A stretch of DNA of 9,620 nucleotides from Candidatus Micrarchaeia archaeon (lineage in GTDB: Archaea; Micrarchaeota; Micrarchaeia; Anstonellales; Bilamarchaeaceae), in NCBI GenBank assembly GCA_041650355.1, contig JBAZLI010000032.1:1-9620 (forward strand), in the 5' to 3' direction. Positions 1-6,217 of this stretch are shown here, piece by piece. The first letter of the stretch is position 1, and every line of letters starts with the position of its first letter. Below the pieces are notes generated by a model that saw nothing but the letters and a program-made list of their open reading frames with translations, did no database searches and was not told the DNA's origin. A program made the translations under genes and the position numbers.

Positions 1-1031
1 GCGGTAAGTATGCAATTGTTAATCCGAACAACCACGCGAACATGTCCCAATCTTCTAACGACGTGATACCTACTGCAACACGAATTTCGGCGCTTTACGC
101 GCTTGCGGAGCTTTTGCCTTCGCTGGAAAAGCTGGAAAAAGCCCTGGAAATGAAAGCTTATGCGTTCTCGAAAATGGTGAAGGCAGGGAGGACGCATTAC
201 CAGGACGCGGTTCCCATAACCCTGGGGCAGGAATTCTCTGCTTACGCGAACAGGATTAGAGGGGCCAGGAAAAGGATAGCTGACGCGAGCGAAGAACTGA
301 AGTATTTGGGCATAGGAGGGACCGCGATAGGCACGGGAATAAACACGCATCCTGAGTTCAGCGCGCTGGTAGTGAAAAAGCTGGACGCGGAGACCGGATT
401 CGGGTTGAAGATTGCAGTGGATAAGATAGACAAGACGCAGAATTTCGATGATTTCGTTTCGGTTTCCAATTCGCTCAGGACGCTGTGCGTGGACCTGCTC
501 AAGATTTCCAACGACTTGAAGCTGCTCAATTCAGGGCCGAACGCTGGAATAGCGGAAATAGTGCTCCCGGAAGTGGAGCCGGGCTCATCTATAATGCCCG
601 GGAAGGTGAATCCTTCTATTCCGGAGTGCGTGGACATGGTGTGCTTCCAGGTAATCGGAAGGGACCAGGCAGTCGTGCTGGGCGCGGCCAACGGCGTGCT
701 CGAGCTGAATGTTTATACTCCGCTCATAATGTACGATTTGCTGGATTCGGTTTCAATTCTGAAGAACGCAATTGAGATGTTTTCGGATTTGTGCATTGAG
801 GGGATAAAGCCGAATGAGAAAAAGATGAATGAATATTTGGAAAACGGGCTAATAATCGGGACCGCGCTCAATCCTGTTTTCGGATATGAAAAAGTCGCGG
901 AATGGGTGAAGGAGGCGCAGAAGAGCGGAAAAACGCTCAAGCAAGTCATCATTGAAAAGAAGATAATGAGTGGGAAGGATTTGGAAAATGCCTTGGATCC
1001 GAAAGGGCTCACAAAACCCAACCTAAGATAA
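1..1031 (+). CDS. Class II fumarase/aspartase-family lyase, 5' end cut off
   Basis: This cytoplasmic lyase should interconvert fumarate and malate (fumarase, TCA cycle) or fumarate and aspartate (aspartase). The reading frame is open from base 3, before the first ATG at 42. That ATG lies inside the conserved block NPNNHANMSQSSND, so it is not the start. About 342 residues are visible; family members have about 460, so roughly the first 120 are missing. Visible motifs are QSSND (about 48-62), GRTHYQDA (about 186-209, with the catalytic-pocket Thr-His), GGTAIGTGINTH (about 315-350), and the signature loop GSSIMPGKVNP (582-614) with its active-site Ser, Lys and Asn. The Ser-Ser in QSSND and the Thr-His favour fumarase. 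The PSIPE after the signature loop and the C-terminal KPNLR region resemble aspartases. Family assignment is firm; the substrate is open. The next gene has its own promoter 26 nt beyond the stop. Confidence 0.9.
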   Translation, partial: GKYAIVNPNNHANMSQSSNDVIPTATRISALYALAELLPSLEKLEKALEMKAYAFSKMVKAGRTHYQDAVPITLGQEFSAYANRIRGARKRIADASEELKYLGIGGTAIGTGINTHPEFSALVVKKLDAETGFGLKIAVDKIDKTQNFDDFVSVSNSLRTLCVDLLKISNDLKLLNSGPNAGIAEIVLPEVEPGSSIMPGKVNPSIPECVDMVCFQVIGRDQAVVLGAANGVLELNVYTPLIMYDLLDSVSILKNAIEMFSDLCIEGIKPNEKKMNEYLENGLIIGTALNPVFGYEKVAEWVKEAQKSGKTLKQVIIEKKIMSGKDLENALDPKGLTKPNLR

Positions 1032-1056
1032 GTTGTAAAAAATGTTAAAGGATAGA

Positions 1057-1065
1057 TTTATATAA
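1057..1065 (+). promoter_or_regulatory. TATA box of the 1088 gene (leaderless promoter)
   Basis: TTTATATAA is a near-consensus archaeal box A, preceded by the purine-rich stretch AAAGGATAG that could act as a BRE. Its centre (about 1061) is 27 nt before the ATG at 1088. This is the usual distance from TATA box to transcription start, so the mRNA should begin at or next to the start codon. No Shine-Dalgarno motif lies in between, which supports a leaderless transcript. Confidence 0.75.
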
Positions 1066-1087
1066 AATTTCGTACTAAAGCATATGC

Positions 1088-1948
1088 ATGGCTATGATGA
1101 AATTTAGGCGTAAATCGGCTTCCACGGATGATGTGGCGCCTAATCGCGCGTGGAGAATGCCGCTCCATGTGGAAAGATGCAATCCGCCTGGCAATCGTAA
1201 AACTCCGGAAGTTCCACAAACGGTGCGAGAGCAAGTGCTTGAAGTTGCCCGTGAAATGACTGCGAACAAAAGGATGGCTGCCTGGGAGATGATGGAGAAC
1301 ATTGACATGCCGGATGTGAAAGGATATTTTGAATCCGTTGGCAGTCTTCTTTCTGATGCGAATCCCAGGATGAAAAGTTCGGCAGTCCTTTTTCTTTCAT
1401 TGGCTGCAGAGAGCGGCCGCGATATTGAATCTGCCCTTCCATGGATGATAAGGAAGCTGAATGCGACTTGCGCATCCACAAACCCGATCGTAGCAATGGA
1501 CGAGCAGGAAGATGCTAGAATTTTGTTTGACGCCCTGGTTTCAGCAACAGCCGAAGAGCATGGGGGGAAAGTGGTTGATTATATCCTAAGCATCAGTGCC
1601 TTGCCAGGCTATTCGGTTTGTGCCCCCCTTTTTGAACTGTTCTGGAACAATCACAAAAAGCAGGGCAGAATAATGGAATTCCTAGTGGAGAACCTGGAAT
1701 CCTCCATACAGGTGAAAGACCCGGAAAAGATAGTGTCCGTGCTGCATGCATTCTACTTTGCCAGGTCCAGGGAAAGTTCGGAAGCCCAAGACAGGATGCT
1801 GTATGCGATCCATTACTTTATGAAAAAGCATTTTGAAGATGTGGTTCCAGTGGGCAATCCGTCCCGCGAGGAAATTCTAGAATACGCAGACATATTTTTA
1901 CCGCGCGAGCCCGCGGGGCCTGACCGGTGGCTTTATTCCTGCAATTAG
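1088..1948 (+). CDS. Hypothetical alpha-helical (HEAT-like) protein
   Basis: I do not recognise this 286-residue protein. The N-terminus (1-45) is basic, Pro-rich and probably disordered. The rest reads as amphipathic helices. Residues about 75-125 (DVKGYFESVGSLLSD, then NPRMKSSAVLFLSLAAESG, then IESALPWMIRKL) look like a HEAT-type helical pair, and residues 140-250 continue with helices of similar length. There is no signal peptide, no clear membrane segment and no catalytic motif; its three cysteines before the C-terminus (31, 128, 178) are scattered and a fourth is at 285. The start at 1088 is chosen because it lies 27 nt after a strong TATA box, as expected for a leaderless mRNA. Codon use looks less biased and more A/T-rich (many CTT, TTG, AAT, GAT) than in the genes to its right, which could mean an orphan or acquired gene. 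It is transcribed alone and convergent with the aIF1A operon. A scaffold or protein-binding role is only an inference from the helical repeats. Confidence 0.75.
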   Translation: MAMMKFRRKSASTDDVAPNRAWRMPLHVERCNPPGNRKTPEVPQTVREQVLEVAREMTANKRMAAWEMMENIDMPDVKGYFESVGSLLSDANPRMKSSAVLFLSLAAESGRDIESALPWMIRKLNATCASTNPIVAMDEQEDARILFDALVSATAEEHGGKVVDYILSISALPGYSVCAPLFELFWNNHKKQGRIMEFLVENLESSIQVKDPEKIVSVLHAFYFARSRESSEAQDRMLYAIHYFMKKHFEDVVPVGNPSREEILEYADIFLPREPAGPDRWLYSCN

Positions 1949-1955
1949 CTTTGCC

Positions 1956-1970
1956 AAAAATGAAAAACAA
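1956..1970 (-). terminator. T-tract terminator of the aIF2-beta/aIF1A operon
   Basis: Directly after the aIF1A stop codon the minus strand reads TTGTTTTTCATTTTTGG, two runs of five T separated by two bases. Archaeal RNA polymerase terminates at oligo-T tracts without needing a hairpin, and the position in the 22-bp convergent gap fits. The complementary A-runs offer no equivalent signal for the plus-strand gene. Confidence 0.6.
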
Positions 1971-2309
1971 TCAGCTTCTTATGTAGCCCTTTTCCCTGAG
2001 CGCCTTTGCCTGGAGCGGAGTGTATCGCCAAACGATGTCCCCACGCTTGTCTCCCTCTATTTCCCAAGGCTCAGCAATTACGATGTCCCCTTCGCGCACC
2101 CATATCTGGTTCTTGAGCCGCCCTGGAATCCTGCAGTTCCTCTCTTTCCCGTCCTTGCAGGAAACCATCATCCTGCTTCCTCCGACAAGGCCGATTACGA
2201 GGCCGAGCACTTCCCTGTCCCGCGGGAGCCTGAGCCGGATTACCGGCAGTTCGCCTCCTGCAGAAGTATGCTTCCTGTGCGGGGGCCTGTAAGGTCTTCG
2301 TCTTTGCAT
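1971..2309 (-). CDS. eif1A: Translation initiation factor aIF1A
   Basis: Archaeal homologue of eukaryotic eIF1A and counterpart of bacterial IF1. It binds the A site of the small ribosomal subunit and helps recruit initiator Met-tRNA and select the start codon. The 112-residue length is normal. A basic N-terminal tail (1-17, Arg/Lys/His-rich) precedes an S1-type OB fold (about 22-95). Family landmarks are the RLRLPRDREVLGLV strand, MVSCKDGKERNCRIPG, the IWVREGDIVIAEPWE strand pair, and the terminal DIVWRYTPLQAKALREKGYI, which is diagnostic for eIF1A. The start ATG lies 4 nt after the stop of the aIF2-beta gene, so the two are certainly co-transcribed and probably translationally coupled; only a weak AGTGAT precedes the ATG. 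T-tracts immediately follow the stop. Confidence 0.95.
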   Translation of the reverse strand: MQRRRPYRPPHRKHTSAGGELPVIRLRLPRDREVLGLVIGLVGGSRMMVSCKDGKERNCRIPGRLKNQIWVREGDIVIAEPWEIEGDKRGDIVWRYTPLQAKALREKGYIRS

Positions 2310-2313
2310 ATAA

Positions 2314-2718
2314 TCACTTCGCTGGATTGACCGCGCCGCAGGCCTCGCAGACCACGTTCCTCATGCCGTGGCCGAGCTCCTGTATGTGCGTGTCGGGTTT
2401 TTTGCACTGCTTGCATATCACGTAGGAATTGGCGTAATCCTCGAATTTCTTGTTAATCAGGTCGCCGAAGAATTTTCTCTGGAGTATGAGGCGGTCGGCG
2501 TCTATGCTGGCCGGGACCGCAAGCTCCTTGGAGAGGAATTTCATCACTTCCTCCCTCTTTCTCCTGAGCGCGTCCACCGCAGGGCCGAAATTCCGCACTA
2601 TCGTCTTGTTGCCCTCGGAAAATGATTCGAGCTTCGGAATCTCGAAACGCTCGCCGCTCGAAAGCTTTTCCGGAACCTGGGCATATGCGTCCGAAAGCAA
2701 ATCCTCGTATTTCTTCAT
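2314..2718 (-). CDS. eif2B: Translation initiation factor aIF2 subunit beta
   Basis: Beta subunit of the heterotrimeric factor aIF2, which carries initiator Met-tRNA to the small ribosomal subunit. With the start at 2718 it has 134 residues, the usual archaeal length. The N-terminal helix (KKYEDLLSDAYAQVPE) is the segment that contacts aIF2-gamma. The central alpha-beta domain contains the family blocks EGNKTIVRNFG (about 35-45), KFLSKEL and DADRLILQRKF. The C-terminus is a C2-C2 zinc ribbon with Cys102, Cys105, Cys124 and Cys127 (CKQCKKPDT and CEACGA). I chose ATG 2718 over the in-frame TTG at 2721 because GGTGGA (2727-2722) would touch that TTG. Upstream on this strand, AGCTTAATTTGG (about 2744-2755) is a weak TATA candidate giving a very short leader. 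It is the first gene of the operon with aIF1A. Confidence 0.95.
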   Translation of the reverse strand: MKKYEDLLSDAYAQVPEKLSSGERFEIPKLESFSEGNKTIVRNFGPAVDALRRKREEVMKFLSKELAVPASIDADRLILQRKFFGDLINKKFEDYANSYVICKQCKKPDTHIQELGHGMRNVVCEACGAVNPAK

Positions 2719-2721
2719 CAA

Positions 2722-2727
2722 TCCACC
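2722..2727 (-). promoter_or_regulatory. Ribosome binding site of aIF2-beta
   Basis: The minus strand reads GGTGGA-TTG-ATG. GGTGG can pair with the CACC of the 16S rRNA 3' end. The spacing of 3-4 nt to ATG 2718 is short but possible, while the TTG directly after it is too close. The site therefore supports ATG as start. Confidence 0.6.
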
Positions 2728-2807
2728 GCATTTTTTGAATTATCCAAATTAAGCTTAGAAGTTCATTTATTGAGGGATATGGGAAACCCCCCTTTAAAAT
2801 CTTATCT

Positions 2808-4067
2808 CTAAGTTCCCTCTCTCCAGCTTGAAAGATATTTTTTCTGCTCTTCGGTGAGCGCATCGATTTCCACGCCCATCGCATCCAGCTGCATTTTAGC
2901 TATCGCGCCATCTATGGATTCCGGGAGCATGGAAACTCCGGGCCTGAGTTTTCCCTTGTTCTTCACGAGGTGCTCCATCGCGAGAGCCTGGCCTGCGAAG
3001 GAAGTCGCCATCACTTCGCTCGGGTGCCCCTCGGCTGCGCCCAAATTCACCAGTCTTCCTTCTGCGCACAAGTAGATTTTCTTCGCGCCAATTGAATATT
3101 CGTCAAGCTGCCAGCGCACCCGCCTCTTCTTTCCGAGCTTTTCAAGCCCCTGCAAATCAATTTCCACGTCGAAGTGCCCGCTGTTCGCCAAAACTGCGTT
3201 GTCCTTCATGAGCTTCACGTGCTCAGCGGTTATGACGTTCTTGTCCCCTGTGACTGTTATGAAAAGGTCCCCGAGCTTCGCGGCTTCGCGCATGGGCATC
3301 ACTTCGAATCCGTCGAGCACTGCCTGGAGCGCCCTGAACGCGTCAACTTCGGTTATTACCACGTTCGCGCCCATGCCCTTCGCGCGCATGGAAACGCCTT
3401 TTCCGCACGGGCCGTAGCCCGAAACGACCACTTTCTTCCCTGCGAGCAGGACGTTCGTGGCCCTGACGATTCCGTCCAGGGTGGACTGCCCGGTCCCGTA
3501 ATAGTTGTCGAGCAGGTGCTTGGTCTTGTTGTCATTTACTGCGATTATCGGGTATTTGAGCGCCTTGTCTTTTTCCATAGCGCGCAAACGTATCACTCCG
3601 GTCGTGGTTTCCTCGCTCCCTCCGATTATGGATGCAATGAGCTCGGGATGCTTGGTGTGTATGAGGCTCACTAGGTCCGCGCCGTCATCTATTGTGAGCT
3701 GGGGCTTGTGCGAAAGCACCTTTTCCAAATAGCGGTAATAGTCTTCGTGGGTTTCGCCCTTGTAAGCGTAAACCGCCACCTTCTCCTCTGCGAGCGCAGC
3801 GGCCACGTCGTCCTGGGTGGAAAGCGGGTTGCATCCTGTGATGGCTATTTTCGCGCCTCCGGCGGCTAGCGCGCGCACGAGCACCGCGGTCTCCTTCGTG
3901 ACGTGGAGCGCGAGCCCGATGGTGAGGTTCTTGAACGGCTTCTCCTTCGCGAACCGGCTCTTGAGTGCCTGCATTATGCCCATTCTCCTTTCGGCAAGCT
4001 CTATGTTCATCCTTCCCTGCCCGGCGAGCTTCAAGTCCTTCACTTCAAAATCATTTCCGCTGTCCAT
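2808..4067 (-). CDS. ahcY: Adenosylhomocysteinase (SAH / S-inosylhomocysteine hydrolase)
   Basis: NAD-dependent cytoplasmic enzyme that hydrolyses S-adenosylhomocysteine to homocysteine and adenosine, removing the inhibitory product of SAM methyltransferases. It has 419 residues, typical of archaeal and Thermotoga-type enzymes. Substrate domain: LHVTKET (His55, Glu59, Thr60), DDGADL (Asp131), SEETTTG (151-157), and NDNKTKHLLDNYYGTGQS with catalytic Lys183 and Asp187. NAD domain: SGYGPCGKG (216-224) and the acidic Glu240 ending strand 2. GHFDVE (297-302) and EGHPS (346-350) are also conserved. It ends in YLSSWREGT and lacks the KPDHYRY tail of the eukaryotic and most bacterial enzymes. It is divergent from a nucleoside-deaminase-family gene 59 bp away; in M. 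jannaschii the equivalent hydrolase prefers S-inosylhomocysteine, so that substrate is plausible here. A possible TATA (4099-4106) would give a leader of about 10 nt. Confidence 0.96.
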   Translation of the reverse strand: MDSGNDFEVKDLKLAGQGRMNIELAERRMGIMQALKSRFAKEKPFKNLTIGLALHVTKETAVLVRALAAGGAKIAITGCNPLSTQDDVAAALAEEKVAVYAYKGETHEDYYRYLEKVLSHKPQLTIDDGADLVSLIHTKHPELIASIIGGSEETTTGVIRLRAMEKDKALKYPIIAVNDNKTKHLLDNYYGTGQSTLDGIVRATNVLLAGKKVVVSGYGPCGKGVSMRAKGMGANVVITEVDAFRALQAVLDGFEVMPMREAAKLGDLFITVTGDKNVITAEHVKLMKDNAVLANSGHFDVEIDLQGLEKLGKKRRVRWQLDEYSIGAKKIYLCAEGRLVNLGAAEGHPSEVMATSFAGQALAMEHLVKNKGKLRPGVSMLPESIDGAIAKMQLDAMGVEIDALTEEQKKYLSSWREGT

Positions 4068-4076
4068 GCAATCAAC

Positions 4077-4094
4077 GGATTGAATTGGGATTGA
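4077..4094. repeat. Two direct GGATTGA repeats in the divergent promoter
   Basis: GGATTGA occurs at 4077-4083 and again at 4088-4094, one helical turn (11 bp) apart. The first copy also forms a small inverted repeat with TCAA at 4072-4075. The pair sits between the shared A/T box and the ahcY start, which is where an operator would act. The regulatory role is inference; a seven-base repeat can arise by chance. Confidence 0.35.
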
Positions 4095-4098
4095 TGGC

Positions 4099-4106
4099 TT
4101 TTAAAT
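4099..4106. promoter_or_regulatory. Shared TATA-like box for ahcY (-) and deaminase (+)
   Basis: TTTTAAAT reads ATTTAAAA on the other strand, so it can act as a box A in both directions. Its centre (4102.5) is about 25 nt before ATG 4127 of the deaminase, predicting a leaderless plus-strand mRNA. It is about 36 nt before the ahcY ATG, predicting a leader of about 10 nt. It is the best A/T box in the 59-bp gap. No alternative box of equal quality was seen for either gene. Confidence 0.55.
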
Positions 4107-4126
4107 CTTGCACAAGAAAAACCGTT

Positions 4127-5416
4127 ATGGACATCCTCATAAAAAGCGCCACGGTGGTGACGCAGAACGCGGAACGCGAGGTCCTGAAGGGCGCGGACAT
4201 ATTCGTGAGCGACGGAAAAATAGGCAAGGTGGGAAAGAACCTCCGCGAGAAGGCGGAGGAAAAGATAGACGCGAATGGAAAAATCGTATTTCCAGGGCTC
4301 GTGAACACGCACACGCACATCGCGATGACGCTGTTCAGGGGATATGGGGAAGGGATGAGACTGCATGACTGGCTCGCCAAAAGAATATGGCCTGCTGAGG
4401 CGAAGCTGAAGCCGAAGCACGTTTACTGGGGAACCATGCTCGGCATCGCGGAGATGGCGAGGAGCGGAACTACAGCGTTCAACGAGATGTACCTTTCCGG
4501 GGCGGAAAAAATCGCCGAAGCCGCTGAAAAAGGGGGCATGCGCGCCTCCATAGCCTCGGACATGCTGGACAAGATAAGCGGGAACGCTCCGGAGAAAGAG
4601 CTGGAAAAGGCGAAAAATTTTGTCTCTTCGCTAAGAAGCCCGAGCGGCCGGGTGAAGGCGAGCGTATCCTGCCATGCGCCGTACACGTGCACAGGGGAGC
4701 TGATTAAGATTGCGAAGGAATTCGCGGCCAAAAAAGGGCTGCAATTCCACATACACGCGAGCGAAACCAGGAAGGAGGTTTTCGACGTGCTCAACGAGAA
4801 GGGAAAGCGGCCTTTAGAGTATCTGGACGGGCTCGGAGTCCTGGACAGGAGAACAGTGCTGGCGCACGCGGTATTCGTGACGAAAAGGGAGATTGCGCTC
4901 GCGGGGAAAAGCGGCGCGAGCGTGGCGCACTGCCCCGTGGGGAACCTCAAGCTGGCCAGCGGAGGGACGTGCCCGATAGGCGAGTTCGCCCGGAGCGGCG
5001 TGAACGCGACGCTGGGAACCGACGGCGCGGCGAGCAACAACTCGCTGAACATGCTGGAAACGATGAAGATGGCCGCGCTGCTCCAGAAGAATTTCTACTG
5101 GGACCCGCTCGCGCTTTCTGCGCAGCAGGCCCTGGATTTCGCAACTGTGAACGGGGCAAGGGCGCTTGGGGTGGAGGCGGGCTCGATAGAAGAGGGGAAG
5201 CTCGCGGACATCGTGATTGCGGACGCGAAAGCCCCGAACATGAACCCTGCGCACAGCGACGTGGACAACATAGTTTACGCGATGAACCCTGCGAACATCA
5301 CGGACGTGATGGTGGGCGGGAAGTTCGTGATGAGGAACAGGAAAATAACCGCATTTGACGAGGAGGAAGCGGTGGGGAAGGCCTGCGAAGCCGCACTCGA
5401 CGTAACTTCGGGGTAA
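4127..5416 (+). CDS. Amidohydrolase: SAH/MTA/5'-deoxyadenosine deaminase family
   Basis: Metal-dependent deaminase of the amidohydrolase superfamily, in the MtaD/SsnA/TrzN group (COG0402). Characterised members convert S-adenosylhomocysteine, methylthioadenosine, 5'-deoxyadenosine or adenosine to inosyl forms. From ATG 4127 it has 429 residues. An N-terminal beta subdomain (1-58) precedes the metal-binding NTHTH (His62, His64) and MTLFRG. SCHAPYT (181-187), HIHASE (His210, Glu213), LAHAVF (His247) and LGTDGAASNNSLNM (Asp299) complete the metal and adenine-deaminase pocket. The C-terminal beta subdomain contains the GKLADIVI and VGGKFVMRNRKI strands. The start at 4127 is preferred over the in-frame ATG 4094 because the TATA-like box at 4099-4106 lies about 25 nt upstream and any earlier start would contain it. 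It is head to head with ahcY and 4 nt before the next gene. The exact substrate is not fixed by sequence; the neighbour favours SAH. Confidence 0.92.
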   Translation: MDILIKSATVVTQNAEREVLKGADIFVSDGKIGKVGKNLREKAEEKIDANGKIVFPGLVNTHTHIAMTLFRGYGEGMRLHDWLAKRIWPAEAKLKPKHVYWGTMLGIAEMARSGTTAFNEMYLSGAEKIAEAAEKGGMRASIASDMLDKISGNAPEKELEKAKNFVSSLRSPSGRVKASVSCHAPYTCTGELIKIAKEFAAKKGLQFHIHASETRKEVFDVLNEKGKRPLEYLDGLGVLDRRTVLAHAVFVTKREIALAGKSGASVAHCPVGNLKLASGGTCPIGEFARSGVNATLGTDGAASNNSLNMLETMKMAALLQKNFYWDPLALSAQQALDFATVNGARALGVEAGSIEEGKLADIVIADAKAPNMNPAHSDVDNIVYAMNPANITDVMVGGKFVMRNRKITAFDEEEAVGKACEAALDVTSG

Positions 5417-5420
5417 ACTC

Positions 5421-6197
5421 ATGAAATACATCGGCAGCGCGGAGGTGGAGGCGTGGATAGACGGGACGCGCCTCAACAAGCCCTCCGCAGAAGTGGAGTT
5501 CGGGCAGTATAGGGCGTACCTGGACGACGGCGTGCTGTTGATGAGGAACAACGCGCGCGGGCAGATAGACATTTTGGGCAATGCGAAATTCGGGATTCCG
5601 CAGCTTTCGCCCAGCGCCAGGCTGGTTTTTTCCGAGCTCCTGGAAAAGGACGGGTGCGGAAACGCGGGCTTCTTCGCGCTCGACGCGGGATGGAGAAAAG
5701 CGGTATATTTTTCGGCTTCTTATTCAGGAGAGGAAGTCGGGATGCGCACTGCGGAATATGAACTGGAATTCGAGTTGGGCAGGGACTACGACGCTTCGGC
5801 GTTCATGGGCAGCCTGATGGTCCTGGACAGGAAGAACGGGAAGTACGAAATGATGATGCCGGACGGCCGCACGCTCTCCGCTCGGATAAAGCTGGGAAAA
5901 AACTCCTTCTGCTTCATGGTGAACAGGGAGCTAGGGATTATTACAAACAGAAGCGAGGTCCACGTAATTCACGACGGCGTGCGCCATCTCATAGATTTGG
6001 GCAGAGGAGAAGCCCTGGATGAGCCGCTTGTTGGAACCGGGAGAAAGGACGGATGCGACTGGCTGGTCGTGAAGGACGCGCGCTGGAAGAAGAAATGCGT
6101 TGTAATCGCGCTCGGCGGGCCAGAGCGGTATTGCTATGCTGTGCCTGAAATGGTGAAAAAAGTCGGAAAGGGGGATTCCGAAGGAATAATGAGGTGA
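5421..6197 (+). CDS. Hypothetical beta-rich protein in the deaminase operon
   Basis: I do not recognise this 258-residue protein. It has no signal peptide or membrane segment. Alternating hydrophobic and charged residues with many short strands and turns suggest a mainly beta fold: for example VEFGQYRAYLDDGVLLM near 25-41, the AEYELEFELG strand (111-120), and DGCDWLVVKDARWKKKCVVIALGG (210-233) read as two strands. Cysteines at 79, 164, 212, 226 and 238 do not form a CxxC pair. Paired acidic-turn segments (DDGVLLM, PDGRTLSARI, HDGVRHLIDLG) recur and could mark a repeated strand-turn-strand unit. The ATG follows the deaminase stop by 4 nt and has GGGGT about 6 nt upstream, so co-expression with the deaminase is very likely. 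Codon use matches the deaminase gene, which supports it being real. Function unknown; a partner or regulator in SAM recycling would fit only by position. Confidence 0.8.
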   Translation: MKYIGSAEVEAWIDGTRLNKPSAEVEFGQYRAYLDDGVLLMRNNARGQIDILGNAKFGIPQLSPSARLVFSELLEKDGCGNAGFFALDAGWRKAVYFSASYSGEEVGMRTAEYELEFELGRDYDASAFMGSLMVLDRKNGKYEMMMPDGRTLSARIKLGKNSFCFMVNRELGIITNRSEVHVIHDGVRHLIDLGRGEALDEPLVGTGRKDGCDWLVVKDARWKKKCVVIALGGPERYCYAVPEMVKKVGKGDSEGIMR

Positions 6198-6217
6198 AGC
6201 CGGGAATACGGGGAGAA

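Noticed and set aside
2719..2721. TTG start for aIF2-beta
   Set aside because: It directly abuts the GGTGGA motif and adds only one residue; ATG 2718 is the better start.
3965..4126. N-terminal extension of the deaminase by 54 residues
   Set aside because: It would overlap ahcY and its promoter region, has a Cys/Arg/Ser-rich non-protein-like sequence, and would contain the TATA-like box at 4099-4106.
4814..5581. 255-codon open frame on the minus strand
   Set aside because: It lies opposite the deaminase gene with its clear metal motifs and is Arg/His/Pro-rich with no family resemblance.
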